Source: Phycicoccus jejuensis (GTDB lineage: Bacteria; Actinomycetota; Actinomycetes; Actinomycetales; Dermatophilaceae). From it: a DNA stretch of 64,000 bases. Below, in pieces: positions 26,668 to 37,304 of the stretch. A program made the position numbers and the translations under genes. The stretch spans positions 124,001-188,000 of the forward strand of contig NZ_JOEE01000007.1 in assembly GCF_000720925.1 (NCBI RefSeq), read 5' to 3'. Below the pieces are notes generated by a model that saw only the letters and a list, made by a program, of their open reading frames with translations, had not been told where the DNA came from and did not search any database. Numbering within the stretch: the first letter of the stretch is position 1; each line of letters begins with the position of its first letter.

Positions 26668-27179
26668 GGCTCTCCTCCGAGGGGTGCGAGGGGGTCGGGG
26701 GCTTCGGCATCGGCCGCGTCGGCGGTGGCGTCGACCGCCCAGCGGCCGCCGACGCCGGTGACCGTGGCGGTACGGCGCTCGGTCTCGGGGTCGACGTCGA
26801 GCACGACCTCGAGCCGGTCGTCGGCGAGGCCCTCGGCGAGGCCGTGGCCCCACTCGACGACGGTGACCGACTCCTCGACGCTGGCGTCGAGGTCGAGGTC
26901 GTCGAGCTCGAGGGCGCCGCCGAGGCGGTAGGCGTCGACGTGGACGAGCGCCGGCCCGCCGACGGTCGAGGGGTGCACGCGCGCGATGACGAACGTCGGG
27001 GAGGTCACCGCTCCCCGCACGCCGAGGGCCTCGCCGAGGCCCTGGGTGAGGGTGGTCTTCCCGGCGCCGAGGCCGCCGGTGAGGACGACGAGGTCGCCCG
27101 CCCGCAGCACCCCGCCGAGGGCGGTGCCGAGGGCCCGGGTGTCGTCGACCTCGGGCAGCACGAACCGACGGGCGCTCAC
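26661..27179 (-). CDS. tsaE: tRNA threonylcarbamoyladenosine biosynthesis ATPase TsaE
   Basis: 172 aa P-loop ATPase of the TsaBDE complex. Walker A GGLGAGKTT is at residues 35-43, followed by TSPTFVIARVH and the Walker B-like HVDAYRL, then VEWG near 105, all family hallmarks. The C-terminal ~45 residues are a low-complexity extension. The GTG at 27179 overlaps the upstream hydrolase stop by 4 bp (GTGA). Confidence 0.96.
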   Translation of the reverse strand: MSARRFVLPEVDDTRALGTALGGVLRAGDLVVLTGGLGAGKTTLTQGLGEALGVRGAVTSPTFVIARVHPSTVGGPALVHVDAYRLGGALELDDLDLDASVEESVTVVEWGHGLAEGLADDRLEVVLDVDPETERRTATVTGVGGRWAVDATADAADAEAPDPLAPLGGEPC

Positions 27180-28321
27180 GAGGCCGCCTCCCTGCGGGCC
27201 CGGCCGGCCCGCCGCTTCTTCGAGATGTCCTGGACGGTGCGCCGCACGCGCGGCTTGCTGCTGACCGGCACGCCCTCGGCCACGGCTCGCTGGGCGCGCT
27301 GGATGAGCGCGAGCAGCTGCTCGGTGACGAGGTCAGGGTGCTCGAGCATGAGGATGTGCCCGGCGTCCTCGACGACGACGTGCTCGGCGCCGGGGACGTG
27401 CCGGACGATGTCCTCGGAGTGCGAGGCCGGCGTGATGAGGTCGCCGGCGCCGTTGATGACGAGGAGCTCGACACCGGTCAGCGCCTGAAGCGACGGCACG
27501 AGGTCGAGGCCGTCGATGTCCGGCAGGAAGGCGGCCATCACGTCGAACGAGGTCTCGAAGATCATCTCGGCGACGAGGTCGACCAGGGCCGGGCTGACCG
27601 GCGAGTCGAAGGCCCAGCGGGCGACGGCGAGGTCCTGGACGCCCTTGCCCATCTTCCGCAGGACGCCGATCGGGCCGGCGTGGCGGGAGAGGCGGGTCAG
27701 CACGCCCGGCCCGAGGGAGCCGACGACCCGACCGACGAGCGGTCCGAGGCCGAACTCGGTCACCTCGTGGCCGCCCGGCGAGGTCGAGACGAGCGCGACG
27801 GCGAGGACGCGGTCGCGCACCACGTCGGGGTGCTGGCCGGCGAAGGACATCACGCTCATCCCGCCCATCGAGTGGCCGATGAGCACGACCGGGCCGGTCG
27901 GGCAGGTGGCCTCGATGACGGCGGCGAGGTCGAGGCCGAGCCGGGCGACGGTGCACGTGGAGAGGTCCGGAGTGGAGGAGCGGCCGTGCCCGCGCTGGTC
28001 GTAGGTGACGACGCGCAGCCCCTCGTCGAGCAGCGCGCGCCGCTGGAGCACCCACGACTGCATGGTGAGGGCGAAGCCGTGGGCCATGACGACCGTCGGG
28101 GTGCGCCCGGCGAGGCGGCCGCGGCTCGCGGTGCGCGGGGCGTCGATCTCGACGTGGAGGTCGACGCCGTCGTCGGTGCGCACCGTCAGCGACTCGCTCG
28201 GGACGTGACCCCAGCCCTCGACGGGGTCGCCGAGGTCGGGGCGCATCGCCGGCCCGCGGCGGACGCGGTCGCCGACGGCTCCGAGCAGCCCGAGCGGCCC
28301 TCCGGTGGGACGGGTGGGCAT
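27176..28321 (-). CDS. Alpha/beta-hydrolase fold protein
   Basis: 381 aa soluble hydrolase. It shows the HGFALTMQSW oxyanion strand, DQRGHGRSS, the nucleophile elbow GHSMGG, an acidic residue in NGAGDLITP and the catalytic His in EDAGHILMLEHPD, so the Ser-Asp-His triad is complete. A basic C-terminal tail ([24 protein letters not shown]) is unusual. The ATG at 28321 shares a base with the alr stop (TGATG) and the stop overlaps tsaE. Its constant position between alr and tsaE in actinobacteria suggests a conserved but unknown role. Confidence 0.88.
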   Translation of the reverse strand: MPTRPTGGPLGLLGAVGDRVRRGPAMRPDLGDPVEGWGHVPSESLTVRTDDGVDLHVEIDAPRTASRGRLAGRTPTVVMAHGFALTMQSWVLQRRALLDEGLRVVTYDQRGHGRSSTPDLSTCTVARLGLDLAAVIEATCPTGPVVLIGHSMGGMSVMSFAGQHPDVVRDRVLAVALVSTSPGGHEVTEFGLGPLVGRVVGSLGPGVLTRLSRHAGPIGVLRKMGKGVQDLAVARWAFDSPVSPALVDLVAEMIFETSFDVMAAFLPDIDGLDLVPSLQALTGVELLVINGAGDLITPASHSEDIVRHVPGAEHVVVEDAGHILMLEHPDLVTEQLLALIQRAQRAVAEGVPVSSKPRVRRTVQDISKKRRAGRARREAAS

Positions 28322-29502
28322 CAAGCGCCCTCCCCGACCACGACCCGGGGCAGACGGGGGGCCATCCGGGTGACGACCTCGTAGTTGATGGTGCCGGCGG
28401 CCTGCGCCCAGTCCTGGGCCGTGGGCTCGCCGTCGGCTCCGCGGCCGAGGACGGTCACCTCGTCGCCGGGAGCGCCGTCGAAGTCCGGGCCGAGGTCGAG
28501 GACGAACTGGTCCATGCAGACCCGTCCACCGATGGCGTACCGGCGGCCCCCGACCTGCACCGGACCGGCGTTGCCGGCGTGCCGCGGGATGCCGTCCGCG
28601 TAGCCCATCGGGACGAGGCCGAGCACGGTGTCGCGGTCGGTCGTGTACTCGTGGCCGTAGCTGACGCCCTGGCCGGCGCGGGCGCGCTTGACCTGGGTGA
28701 GGCGGGCCGTCACGCGCATCGCCTCGCGCAGGCCGAAGTCGGCCGGGCTGCCGAGGTCGGGCACGGGCGAGAGCCCGTAGACCGCGAGGCCGGGGCGAAC
28801 GAGGTCGAAGTGCGCGGAGGGGTTGGTGAGCGTCGCGGCGGAGTTGGCGAGGTGGCGCAGGCCGGGGTCGACGCCGGCGGCCTCGAGCTCGGCGACGGCC
28901 TCGACGAAGCGCTCCTGCTGGGCGCGGACGGTCGGGTGCTGCGGGGCGTCGGCCCACGCGAAGTGCGACCACGTGCCCGTGACGCGGACGGCGCCCTCGG
29001 CGACGGCGGCCGCGAGCGCGTGCGTGAACTCGCTCCAGTCGGTGAGGACGCCGCCGCGGCCGAGGCCGGTGTCGACCTTGGCCTGGACGGGGGCGGTGGT
29101 GCCGCGCTGGCGGGCGGCGGCGACGACGGCGTCGAGGTTCCAGCGGCTGCCGACGGTGAGGTCGACGTCCGCGTCGAGGGCGGCGCCGAGGTCGGCCTGC
29201 GGCGGGTAGATCCACGTGAGGAGAGGGGCGTCGACGCCGGCGGCGCGCAGCGCCAGGGCCTCCTCGAGCTGGGCGACACCCAGCCAGGTGGCGCCACCGG
29301 CGAGGGCGGCGCGGGCTGCGGTGACGAGGCCGTGGCCGTAGGCGTCGGCCTTGACGACGGCCATGACCTGGGCCGGGGCGCAGCGACGCACGAGCGCGGC
29401 GACGTTGTCGCGGATGGCCGCGGCATCCACCGTCACCCACGCGGACGCACCCGTCGGCGCGGTCGCTCGGGCGGGTGCGGTGGGGGCGGGGTGGTCGGTC
29501 AT
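28321..29502 (-). CDS. alr: Alanine racemase
   Basis: 393 aa PLP enzyme that makes D-alanine for peptidoglycan. The PLP lysine is K51 in VMAVVKADAYGHG; the partner tyrosine lies in GVSYGHEYTTD and the family block VPMGYADGIPRHAGN follows, with the C-terminal GGRVCMDQF. The start is the ATG at 29502. First gene of the overlapping alr-hydrolase-tsaE-tsaB-rimI-tsaD operon. Confidence 0.97.
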   Translation of the reverse strand: MTDHPAPTAPARATAPTGASAWVTVDAAAIRDNVAALVRRCAPAQVMAVVKADAYGHGLVTAARAALAGGATWLGVAQLEEALALRAAGVDAPLLTWIYPPQADLGAALDADVDLTVGSRWNLDAVVAAARQRGTTAPVQAKVDTGLGRGGVLTDWSEFTHALAAAVAEGAVRVTGTWSHFAWADAPQHPTVRAQQERFVEAVAELEAAGVDPGLRHLANSAATLTNPSAHFDLVRPGLAVYGLSPVPDLGSPADFGLREAMRVTARLTQVKRARAGQGVSYGHEYTTDRDTVLGLVPMGYADGIPRHAGNAGPVQVGGRRYAIGGRVCMDQFVLDLGPDFDGAPGDEVTVLGRGADGEPTAQDWAQAAGTINYEVVTRMAPRLPRVVVGEGA

Positions 29503-29646
29503 GAGCCTGTCCAGTCTAGGACCGCAGGTCGGGCCGGGTCCGCGGAGGTCACGAGACGCGGGCCCGATGCGGTCCGATCGGCGGAGGCAGTCACGGTGCG
29601 GGTGCCGGGGCCGGCCAGGTGCGGCCCCCACCCGGAAGCGCTCGAA

Positions 29647-29922
29647 CCTGAGAGCGGACCCCCAATAGGTGCTCTCCCAGCCTCCTGTCACCGCGGAAGG
29701 AATCCCTTCCATCCCGGAAGGTTTCCCTGCCACCGCGGAAGGAGTCCCTTCCACCGGCAAGGTCTTCCTTCCACCTAGCAACGTTTCCCTTCCACGGCAC
29801 AAGGGAGTGGTTGCCGGCGGAAGGGAAACCTTGCGGCCTGATGGCAGTGGTTGCGGCTGGAAGGTAAACCTTCCGCTCCGCATGGAGGCTGGGAGGGTAC
29901 ATATTCGCTCCCCGCTCTCAGG
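29647..29922. repeat. 276-bp element: 39-bp terminal inverted repeats enclosing an array of GGAAGG-type dyads
   Basis: The ends are imperfect inverted repeats of equal length: 29647-29685 and 29884-29922. Their outer 11 bp (CCTGAGAGCGG / CCGCTCTCAGG) and inner 12 bp (CTCCCAGCCTCC / GGAGGCTGGGAG) match perfectly; the middle 16 bp match at about half the positions. Between them lie about nine 16-bp dyads of the form GGAAGG-N4-CCTTCC, starting near 29695, 29716, 29737, 29757, 29778, 29799, 29819, 29839 and 29859: a 20-21 bp step, two helical turns. It fills the alr-nnr gap. Neither strand encodes a convincing protein. It could be a MITE-like element, a structured RNA or a multi-site protein-binding array. 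Confidence 0.8.
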
Positions 29923-29953
29923 AACGCGCCCGGCCCGTCCCTCCGCTCCCGGC

Positions 29954-31408
29954 TCAGCGGCGGAGGAGTGCGGCCACGGTCTCGGGCACGGCCCGTGCCA
30001 CGTCGAGGGCGCGCACCGGTCCACCGGGGTTGGCCCGGTCGGCGGCGACGCCGTGCACCAGCGCCCCGAGGGCTCCTGCGACGTCCGCCCGCAGGCTCGA
30101 CGCGAGCAGCGTCCCGACCACCCCGGCCAGCACGTCCCCCGCCCCGGCCGTCCCGAGCCACGCCGGCGCGTCCGCCTGCGACCACACCGGCGCACCATCC
30201 CCCGGCGGCACGACGAGCGTCGTCGACCCCTTGAGCAGCACCGTCGCCCCGGTCACCTCGGCCAGCCGCCGGGCGTGCCGCAGCGGCGCCGCCTCGACGG
30301 CCGCGCGCTCCACGTCCTCGCCGGTCAGCCGCGACAGCAGCCGCGCGCACTCCCCCGCGTGCGGCGTCAGCAGCGTCACCCGCTCGGCCCGCTTGCGCAG
30401 CACCGCGGCGTTGAGCAGGTCCAGCCCGCCGGCGTCCACGAGCACCGGCTCGTCACCGGCGAGCGCGTCCCGCGCGGCGTCGAGCTGGGCCTTCGACCCC
30501 GCCGCCCGCGACGTCGTGTCGAGCCCGGGCCCGACGACCCACGCCTGCACCCGCCCGACACCGTGCGTCACCTCGGGCACGTGCGCGCGCACGAGCCCCT
30601 CGGGCGTGGGGGTCCCGACGTACCGGACCATCCCCGCCCCCGCCTCGACGGCCGCCGTCGTGCACAGCAGCGCGGCGCCCGTGTAGGACTCCCCGCCGGC
30701 CACGACCCCCAGCACCCCGCGCGAGTACTTGTCGTCCCGCGGCCCGGGCACCGGCCACATGCCGGCGACGTCGTCGTGGTCGATGCGGCGCACCACGGGG
30801 ACGGCATCGACCTCCAGCCCGATGTCGACGACGGTCAGCGCGCCGCACGCCTGCTCGGTCGGGGTCAGCAGGTGCACCGGCTTGGCGACCGAGAACGTCA
30901 CCGTCTCGTCGGCGAGCACCCCGTCGGCGTCGAAGACCTCGCCGGCCGGGTCCTGGCCCGAGGGCAGGTCGACCGCCAGCACGTACGCCGACTCCGGCAC
31001 CGCCGACACCCACGCAGCCGCCCACTCCGGCAGCCCCGGCCGCGCCCCGATGCCGAGGATGCCGTCGAGGACGAGGTCGGCCTCGGCGACCAGCGCCACG
31101 TCACCGCTCAGCACGACGCCCGCGGCCTCAGCCGCCGCGCGCGCCCCTCCGTGCACCGTCTCACCGACGAGCGCGACGGCCGCGTACCCGGCCTCGGCCA
31201 GGGAGGCCGCCGCGTACAGCGCGTCGGCGCCGTTGTTGCCCGGCCCGACGAGCGCCACGACCGAGCGGCCCCCGCGCTCCTCGAGCCGCGCCGCGGCCAC
31301 CGCCGCCAGCCCCTCGACGGCGCGCGCCATCAGCTCGCCGTCCGCGAGCGACGCCATGAGCGCCTCCTCGGCGGCGTACACCGCGGCGGTCCCGTGGCCC
31401 TCGATCAT
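29954..31408 (-). CDS. Bifunctional NAD(P)H-hydrate epimerase / ADP-dependent (S)-NAD(P)H-hydrate dehydratase
   Basis: 484 aa metabolite-repair enzyme. The N-terminal ~210 residues are the YjeF_N epimerase domain ([27 protein letters not shown]), the C-terminal ~270 the ribokinase-fold dehydratase ([39 protein letters not shown] and [14 protein letters not shown] with the catalytic Asp). Together they reconvert damaged NADHX/NADPHX. The ATG at 31408 overlaps the acpS stop by 4 bp. Confidence 0.95.
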   Translation of the reverse strand: MIEGHGTAAVYAAEEALMASLADGELMARAVEGLAAVAAARLEERGGRSVVALVGPGNNGADALYAAASLAEAGYAAVALVGETVHGGARAAAEAAGVVLSGDVALVAEADLVLDGILGIGARPGLPEWAAAWVSAVPESAYVLAVDLPSGQDPAGEVFDADGVLADETVTFSVAKPVHLLTPTEQACGALTVVDIGLEVDAVPVVRRIDHDDVAGMWPVPGPRDDKYSRGVLGVVAGGESYTGAALLCTTAAVEAGAGMVRYVGTPTPEGLVRAHVPEVTHGVGRVQAWVVGPGLDTTSRAAGSKAQLDAARDALAGDEPVLVDAGGLDLLNAAVLRKRAERVTLLTPHAGECARLLSRLTGEDVERAAVEAAPLRHARRLAEVTGATVLLKGSTTLVVPPGDGAPVWSQADAPAWLGTAGAGDVLAGVVGTLLASSLRADVAGALGALVHGVAADRANPGGPVRALDVARAVPETVAALLRR

Positions 31409-31767
31409 CGCTGCTCCTCCCGCTCCGCGACGACGACCGCCGAGGCGATCCCGGCGTCGTGCGAGAGCGACACGTGGATGGACGTGATGCCGAGCTCGGC
31501 GACGGCCGCCTCGACGGTGCCGCGCAGCCGGAAGGCCGGCCGGCGGTCGGCTCCCCGGACGACCTCGGCGTCGTGCCACTGCAGGCCGACGGGCGCCCCG
31601 AGCGCCTTGGCCAGGGCCTCCTTGGCCGCGAACCGCGCCGCCCGCGAGTTGAGCGGCAGCACCCGCTCCCCCTCGGTGAACAGCCGCTCCCCGAGGCGCG
31701 GCGTGCGCTCGAGCGTCGCGCCGAAGCGCTCGACGTCGACGACGTCGATCCCGACCCCGACGATCAC
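31405..31767 (-). CDS. acpS: Holo-[acyl-carrier-protein] synthase
   Basis: 120 aa 4'-phosphopantetheinyl transferase that activates acyl carrier protein. [12 protein letters not shown] carries the Mg-binding Asp and [12 protein letters not shown] the conserved KEA motif; [14 protein letters not shown] closes the fold. The GTG start at 31767 follows glmS by 33 bp, so glmS-acpS-nnr form one transcription unit. Confidence 0.96.
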   Translation of the reverse strand: MIVGVGIDVVDVERFGATLERTPRLGERLFTEGERVLPLNSRAARFAAKEALAKALGAPVGLQWHDAEVVRGADRRPAFRLRGTVEAAVAELGITSIHVSLSHDAGIASAVVVAEREEQR

Positions 31768-31800
31768 CGCGCCACCGGCGTCATGCCGCCGCCCTCGACG

Positions 31801-33660
31801 TCACTCGACCGTGACCGACTTCGCGAGGTTGCGCGGCTGGTCGACGTCGAGGCCCTTGGCCGTCGCCAGGTGCAGCGCGAAGACCTGCAGCGGCACGACC
31901 GCCAGCAGCGGCGCGAGCATCGGCGAGCACTGCGGGATGCGGACGACCTCGCTGGCGAACGGCTCGACGTCCTCGTCGCCGTCGTGGGCGATGACGAGGG
32001 TGCGCGCACCGCGGGCGCGGATCTCCTGGATGTTGGAGACGACCTTCTTGTGCAGCTCGTGCGGGGTGTCCGGACCGGGCACGACGACGAACACCGGCTG
32101 GCCGGGCTCGATGAGCGCGATCGGGCCGTGCTTGAGCTCGCCGGCCGCGAAGCCCTCGGCGTGGATGTACGCGAGCTCCTTGAGCTTGAGCGCGCCCTCC
32201 ATCGCCACCGGGTAGCCGACGTTGCGGCCGAGGAAGAGCACCGTGCGGGTGTCGGCCATGAACTCGGCCATCTCCTGCACGCGGCCCATCCGGCCGAGCA
32301 GGTCCTCGATCTTCGCGGGGATCTCGGCGAGCTCGGCCATGACGGCCTTCGCGTCGTCGGCGTAGGTCTCGCCGCGCAGCTGCGCGAGGTAGAGCCCGAG
32401 GACGTAGCAGGCGGTGATCTGCGCGAGGAAGGCCTTGGTGGAGGCGACGGCGATCTCGGGGCCGGCGTGCGTGTAGAGCACCGCGTCGGACTCGCGCGGG
32501 ATCGTCGAGCCGTGCGTGTTGCAGATCGAGAGGGTCATCGCGCCGAGCTCGGTGGCGTGCTTGACCGCCATCAGCGTGTCCATCGTCTCGCCGGACTGGC
32601 TGATCGAGACCACGAGCGTGTCCTCGTCGACGATCGGGTCGCAGTAGCGGAACTCGTGGGCGAGGGCGACCTCGACCGGGATGCGCGTCCAGTGCTCGAT
32701 CGCGTACTTGGCGACCATGCCGGCGTACGACGCGGTGCCGCACGCGACGATCGTGATGCGCCGCACCTGGCGCAGCCGCTCCTCGGAGATGCGGACCTCG
32801 TCGAGCACGAGCGCGCCCGACTCGTCGGTGCGCCCGAGCAGCGTGTCGGCGACGGCGTGGGGCTGCTCGTGGATCTCCTTCTCCATGAACGTCGCGTAGC
32901 CGCCCTTCTCGGCGGCGGCGGCGTCCCAGGTGACCTCGTAGGACTTGCCCACGGCCGGCGCGCCGTCGAAGCCGATGACCGAGTGGCCGTCCGGGGTGAT
33001 CGTGACGATCTGGTCCTGGCCCAGCTCGAGCGCGTGGCGGGTGTAGCCGATGAAGGCCGCGACGTCGCTGCCGAGGAAGTTCTCGCCGTCGCCGAGGCCG
33101 ACGACGAGCGGGCTGTTGCGCCGCGCACCGACGACGACGCCAGGGCTGTCGGCGTGGACGGCGAGGAGCGTGAACGCGCCCTCGAGCCGGCCGACGACGG
33201 CCCGCATCGCCTCGGTGAGGTCGCCGAGACGGTCGTACTCGCGCCCGACGAGCTTGGCCGCGACCTCGGTGTCGGTCTCGGAGAGGAACTCGACGCCCTC
33301 GGCGAGCAGCTCCTTCTTCAGCGCGTGGAAGTTCTCGATGATGCCGTTGTGGATGAGCGCCAGCCGGTCACCGTCGCCGCCGCGGTGCGGGTGCGCGTTG
33401 CCGTCGGTCGGGCCGCCGTGCGTCGCCCAGCGGGTGTGGCCGATGCCGGTGCGCGAGGGGGCCAGCGGGTGCGCCTCGAGGGCGGAACGGAGGTTCTCGA
33501 GCTTGCCGGCGCGCTTCTCGGTGCTCACGCCGTCGTCGGTGACGAGGGCGACGCCCGCGGAGTCGTAGCCCCGGTACTCCAGGCGGCTCAGGCCCTCCAT
33601 GACGACGTCGAGCGCCGTCCCGTCCATGCTCCGGCCGACGTAGCCGACGATTCCACACAT
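31801..33660 (-). CDS. glmS: Glutamine-fructose-6-phosphate aminotransferase (isomerizing)
   Basis: 619 aa. It makes glucosamine 6-phosphate for peptidoglycan (and, in these bacteria, mycothiol precursors). Cys2 in MCGIVGYVG becomes the N-terminal nucleophile of the glutaminase; [16 protein letters not shown] and NGIIEN mark that domain; two SIS domains follow ([28 protein letters not shown]) and the C-terminus ends in NLAKSVTVE. No glmS ribozyme was seen upstream. Confidence 0.98.
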   Translation of the reverse strand: MCGIVGYVGRSMDGTALDVVMEGLSRLEYRGYDSAGVALVTDDGVSTEKRAGKLENLRSALEAHPLAPSRTGIGHTRWATHGGPTDGNAHPHRGGDGDRLALIHNGIIENFHALKKELLAEGVEFLSETDTEVAAKLVGREYDRLGDLTEAMRAVVGRLEGAFTLLAVHADSPGVVVGARRNSPLVVGLGDGENFLGSDVAAFIGYTRHALELGQDQIVTITPDGHSVIGFDGAPAVGKSYEVTWDAAAAEKGGYATFMEKEIHEQPHAVADTLLGRTDESGALVLDEVRISEERLRQVRRITIVACGTASYAGMVAKYAIEHWTRIPVEVALAHEFRYCDPIVDEDTLVVSISQSGETMDTLMAVKHATELGAMTLSICNTHGSTIPRESDAVLYTHAGPEIAVASTKAFLAQITACYVLGLYLAQLRGETYADDAKAVMAELAEIPAKIEDLLGRMGRVQEMAEFMADTRTVLFLGRNVGYPVAMEGALKLKELAYIHAEGFAAGELKHGPIALIEPGQPVFVVVPGPDTPHELHKKVVSNIQEIRARGARTLVIAHDGDEDVEPFASEVVRIPQCSPMLAPLLAVVPLQVFALHLATAKGLDVDQPRNLAKSVTVE

Positions 33661-33796
33661 GGCGGGCAGCCTATCCGCTGGCGGCCCCCGCCCCCGCACC
33701 GGCGCGGGCCCGTGCGGGCCCCCGGCGGCGGGTCCGGACGGCCCGTGGGGACGGGGGTTCCGCGGCCTCGCAGGACCGATGCGGAATGATGCAGGG

Positions 33797-34780
33797 GTGA
33801 CCGCAACGGAGCAGGCACTGGCGCGCCTCGGCGTGACCGGGGCCGCCGGGGTGCCGACCCCGTACGTGGAGCTGGACCGGGGGACCTGGTCCCGGCTGCG
33901 CGAGGAGCACCCCATGAGCCTCACGCAGGACGACATCTCGCGCCTGCGCGGCCTCGGCGACCGCCTCGACCTGCGCGAGGTCGAGGACGTCTACCTGCCC
34001 CTCTCGCGACTCCTGCACTTCTACGTCGAGGCCGTCCACGGCCTGCGGCTCGCGACGAGCGAGTTCCTCGGCGAGCGCCCGAGCCGCGTCCCGTTCGTCG
34101 TCGGCGTCGCCGGGTCGGTGGCCGTCGGCAAGTCGACGACGGCCCGCATCCTGCGCGAGCTGATGTCGCGCTGGCCCCACACCCCGCGCGTCGAGCTCGT
34201 GACGACCGACGGCTTCCTCTACCCCAACGCCGAGCTCGAGCGGCGAGGGCTGCTGCAGCGCAAGGGTTTCCCCGAGTCCTACGACCGCCGCGCGCTGCTC
34301 CGCTTCGTCGCCGACGTCAAGTCGGGAATGCCGGTGGTCGAGGCGCCGCAGTACTCGCACCTCACCTACGACGTGCTGCCCGAGCCGCTCGAGGTGCGCA
34401 AGCCGGACGTCCTCATCGTCGAGGGGCTCAACGTCCTGCAGCCCCCGGGCGTGCGCCCCGACGGCGAGAGCACCATCGCCGTCTCGGACTTCTTCGACTT
34501 CTCGGTCTACGTCGACGCCCCCGTCGACGAGGTGCGGCGCTGGTACGTCGAGCGCTTCCTGCGCCTGCGCCAGACGGCGTTCGCCGACCCGCAGTCCTAC
34601 TTCCACCGGTACGCCGACCTCAGCGACTCGCAGGCGCGCGAGACCGCGGCCGGCATCTGGTCGGCGATCAACGAGCCCAACCTCGTCGAGAACGTCCAGC
34701 CCACCCGGGAGCGGGCGACGCTCGTCCTCAGCAAGGGCGCCGACCACGCCGTCACGAAGATCCGGCTGCGCAAGATCTGA
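33797..34780 (+). CDS. coaA: Pantothenate kinase (type I)
   Basis: 327 aa from the GTG at 33797 (an ATG at 33779 would add six residues). It catalyses the first step of CoA synthesis. SPYVE-like N-terminus ([11 protein letters not shown]), P-loop [34 protein letters not shown] and [17 protein letters not shown] and the C-terminal [18 protein letters not shown] are all close to mycobacterial CoaA. It is divergent from glmS, which places CoA, ACP activation and glucosamine synthesis side by side. Confidence 0.96.
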   Translation: MTATEQALARLGVTGAAGVPTPYVELDRGTWSRLREEHPMSLTQDDISRLRGLGDRLDLREVEDVYLPLSRLLHFYVEAVHGLRLATSEFLGERPSRVPFVVGVAGSVAVGKSTTARILRELMSRWPHTPRVELVTTDGFLYPNAELERRGLLQRKGFPESYDRRALLRFVADVKSGMPVVEAPQYSHLTYDVLPEPLEVRKPDVLIVEGLNVLQPPGVRPDGESTIAVSDFFDFSVYVDAPVDEVRRWYVERFLRLRQTAFADPQSYFHRYADLSDSQARETAAGIWSAINEPNLVENVQPTRERATLVLSKGADHAVTKIRLRKI

Positions 34781-34812
34781 CGCTCGACCGCGTCATCGCC
34801 CCCCGACACAGC

Positions 34813-34847
34813 ACGACGGGCCCCGGCGTGCTGCCGGGGCCCGTCGT
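34813..34847. terminator. Strong hairpin terminator between coaA and the lytic-transglycosylase-like gene
   Basis: Perfect 15-bp arms ACGACGGGCCCCGGC / GCCGGGGCCCGTCGT with loop GTGCT between convergent genes; likely bidirectional. Confidence 0.85.
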
Positions 34848-34865
34848 CGTGGTGCGGGTGTCGCC

Positions 34866-35591
34866 TCAGTACCAGTGCGGCGAGCGCGCCTGCCACTGCG
34901 ACAGGGCGTTGCACGGCGTGCCGTACGAGCGCTTGATGTAGTCCAGGCCCCACTTGATCTGCGTGACCGGGTTGGTGCGCCAGTCGCTGGCGACGCTCGA
35001 CATCTTGCTCGCGGGGAGCGACTGCGGGATGCCGTAGGCGCCCGAGGAGGAGTTCTCGGCCCACCAGCGCCAGTCGCTCTCGCCGATCCACAGTTGCTCG
35101 AGGCAGCCCCACTGGCCGGAGCCGAAGCCGTACTCGGGCAGGAGCAGGCGCGCGACGGACTTGGGGTCCTCCTGCGCGTTCTCGAGCACCTTCTTGCGCT
35201 CGGCGGCGCGGGCAGCGCGCTCCTGCGCGACCTGGCGCTTCTTCGCGAGCGCCGCAGCCTCGGCCTTCTGCTTCGCGTCGGCCTTCGCGGCGACGACGGA
35301 CTTCTGGACGTTGGTCGCCGAGCGGTCGGACGCGACGCGGGCCGCGTCCTCGAGGGCGACCTGGCTCTCGTGCGTCGAACTGGCTGTGGCCGACTCGTCG
35401 AAGGCGAGGGCGGTGGCGTCGGCGTTGGCCGAGTCCTCGAAGGTGCCGCTGAGGGCGATGCCGCTCGTGACGACGGCGGCGACGAGACTGGTCGAGACCA
35501 GCGGCCGTCCGACCACGGACACGGCGGTCCGCCCGAGCGACCGCTTGGGAGCGGCGTGACGCGGGGCGTGACGCGGGGTGTATCGGGCCAT
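34866..35591 (-). CDS. Secreted transglycosylase-like (SLT-fold) protein
   Basis: 241 aa. A basic N-terminus and hydrophobic segment (residues ~25-50) serve as a signal or anchor, followed by an Ala/Lys/Glu-rich coiled coil (about 80-140) and a C-terminal lysozyme-like domain: LLPEYGFGSGQWGCLEQLWIGESDWRWW, SSGAYGIPQSLP and NPVTQIKWGLDYIKRSYG. The Glu in WIGESDW is the candidate catalytic acid. This is the actinobacterial resuscitation-factor-like/lytic transglycosylase family acting on peptidoglycan; it stands alone. Confidence 0.88.
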   Translation of the reverse strand: MARYTPRHAPRHAAPKRSLGRTAVSVVGRPLVSTSLVAAVVTSGIALSGTFEDSANADATALAFDESATASSTHESQVALEDAARVASDRSATNVQKSVVAAKADAKQKAEAAALAKKRQVAQERAARAAERKKVLENAQEDPKSVARLLLPEYGFGSGQWGCLEQLWIGESDWRWWAENSSSGAYGIPQSLPASKMSSVASDWRTNPVTQIKWGLDYIKRSYGTPCNALSQWQARSPHWY

Positions 35592-35748
35592 GGGGGACCG
35601 GTGGACCTTCCAGGGGTGGGGGGCTCGGGGCGTGGTGCAGCCACGAGCGGCGTTACGGAATCGAGACCTTAGCCTAGGTGGAGAGGCGCCGACGGCCGAA
35701 ATCGGCCCCTGAGCATCCGCTCAGACGAGCAGGTCAGGGGCCGTTCGG

Positions 35749-37086
35749 TCAGACCTCGAGCCCTTCGAGCAGGTCGGTCACGAGGGCCGCGATCGGGCTG
35801 CGCTCGGAGCGGGTCAGCGTCACGTGGGCGAACAGCGGGTGCCCCTTGAGCGCCTCGACGACCGCCACGACGCCGTCGTGCCGCCCGACCCGCAGGTTGT
35901 CGCGCTGCGCGACGTCGTGGGTGAGGACCACCTTGGAGTTCTGACCGATCCGCGACAGGACGGTGAGCAGGACGTTGCGCTCGAGGCTCTGCGCCTCGTC
36001 GACGATGACGTACGCATCGTGCAGGCTGCGCCCGCGGATGTGGGTCAGCGGCAGGACCTCGAGCATCCCGCGGTCGAGGATCTCCTCGACCACCTCGCGC
36101 GACACCAGCGCGGAGAGGGTGTCGAAGACCGCCTGCCCCCAGGGGTTCATCTTCTCGGCCTCGGACCCCGGCAGGTAGCCCAGCTCCTGGCCGCCGACCG
36201 CGTAGAGGGGACGGAAGACGACGACCTTGCGCTGCTGGCGGCGCTCCATCACGGCCTCGAGGCCGGCGCACAGCGCGAGCGCCGACTTGCCGGTGCCGGC
36301 GCGCCCGCCGAGGCTGACGATGCCCACGTCGGGGTCGAGCAGCAGGTCGAGCGCGATCCGCTGCTCGGCGCTGCGGCCGTGCAGGCCGAAGGCGTCGCGG
36401 TCGCCGCGCACCATCCGCACCTGCTTGTCCGGGCCGACGCGCCCGAGTCCGGAGCCCCGCGGCGAGATGAGCTTGAGCCCGGTGTGGCAGGGCATCTCCG
36501 CCGCGCCGGCGTGCTCGAGGCGGCCGTACTCGTAGAGGTGGTCCATCTCCTCGACGCTGACGTCGAGCTCGGCCATCCCGGTCCAGCCGGACTCGACGGC
36601 GAGCTCGGCGCGGTACTCCTCGGCGTCCAGCCCGCAGGCCGAGGCCTTGACCCGCATCGGCAGGTCCTTGCTGACGACCGTGACCAGGTGTCCCTCGTTC
36701 GCGAGGTTGCGGGCGACGGCGAGGATGCGGGTGTCGTTGTCGCCGAGCCGGAAGCCGGCCGGCAGGGACATCGGGTCGGTGTGGTTGAGCTCGACGCGCA
36801 GCGTCCCGCCGACCTCGCCGACCTCGACCGGGGCGTCGAGGCGCCCGGCCTTGATGCGCAGGTCGTCGAGCATCCGCAGCGCCTGGCGCGCGAAGTAGCC
36901 GAGCTCGGGGTGGTGGCGCTTGGCCTCGAGCTCGGTGACGACGACGACGGGGAGGACGACCTCGTGCTCGGCGAACCGGAGGATGGCCCGGGGGTCGGAC
37001 AGCAGGACCGAGGTGTCGAGGACGAAGGTCCGGCGCGGCTCCTCTCCCGCTCGCGTGCTGGCTGCCGTCGGCGTGGTCGAGGTCAT
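35749..37086 (-). CDS. PhoH family protein with N-terminal PIN domain (PhoH2)
   Basis: 445 aa. The N-terminal PIN-type RNase domain (about 20-155) has the acidic site [12 protein letters not shown] (Asp24) and [11 protein letters not shown]; the C-terminal PhoH ATPase/helicase domain has Walker [29 protein letters not shown], Walker [11 protein letters not shown] and THDVAQRDN. Mycobacterial PhoH2 is an RNA unwinding and cleaving enzyme. It lies in the same neighbourhood as coaA and the prenyl synthase, as in mycobacteria. Confidence 0.95.
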   Translation of the reverse strand: MTSTTPTAASTRAGEEPRRTFVLDTSVLLSDPRAILRFAEHEVVLPVVVVTELEAKRHHPELGYFARQALRMLDDLRIKAGRLDAPVEVGEVGGTLRVELNHTDPMSLPAGFRLGDNDTRILAVARNLANEGHLVTVVSKDLPMRVKASACGLDAEEYRAELAVESGWTGMAELDVSVEEMDHLYEYGRLEHAGAAEMPCHTGLKLISPRGSGLGRVGPDKQVRMVRGDRDAFGLHGRSAEQRIALDLLLDPDVGIVSLGGRAGTGKSALALCAGLEAVMERRQQRKVVVFRPLYAVGGQELGYLPGSEAEKMNPWGQAVFDTLSALVSREVVEEILDRGMLEVLPLTHIRGRSLHDAYVIVDEAQSLERNVLLTVLSRIGQNSKVVLTHDVAQRDNLRVGRHDGVVAVVEALKGHPLFAHVTLTRSERSPIAALVTDLLEGLEV

Positions 37087-37304
37087 GTGCCGCTCCCGGT
37101 GGTCGGAGGAGGATCGTGGCTCGACGCTACGACCGCCTCCGGGCCCCGGCGGGAGGCGAGGACCGGCGTGTCGGCACCCGCGTGACAGCAGTGAACAGGT
37201 GTGACGTCTGGGACGAGATGTCATCCGTTCGACCCCGTCCGTCACCAGCCGTTCACCCGAGGCGGACGACCCCGCGGCGAGGACGTCCCGGAGGTCCCGC
37301 CCGC

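Noticed and set aside
31661..33700. glmS ribozyme upstream of glmS
   Set aside because: No pseudoknotted core was visible in the short leader, and the ribozyme is essentially confined to Firmicutes and relatives.
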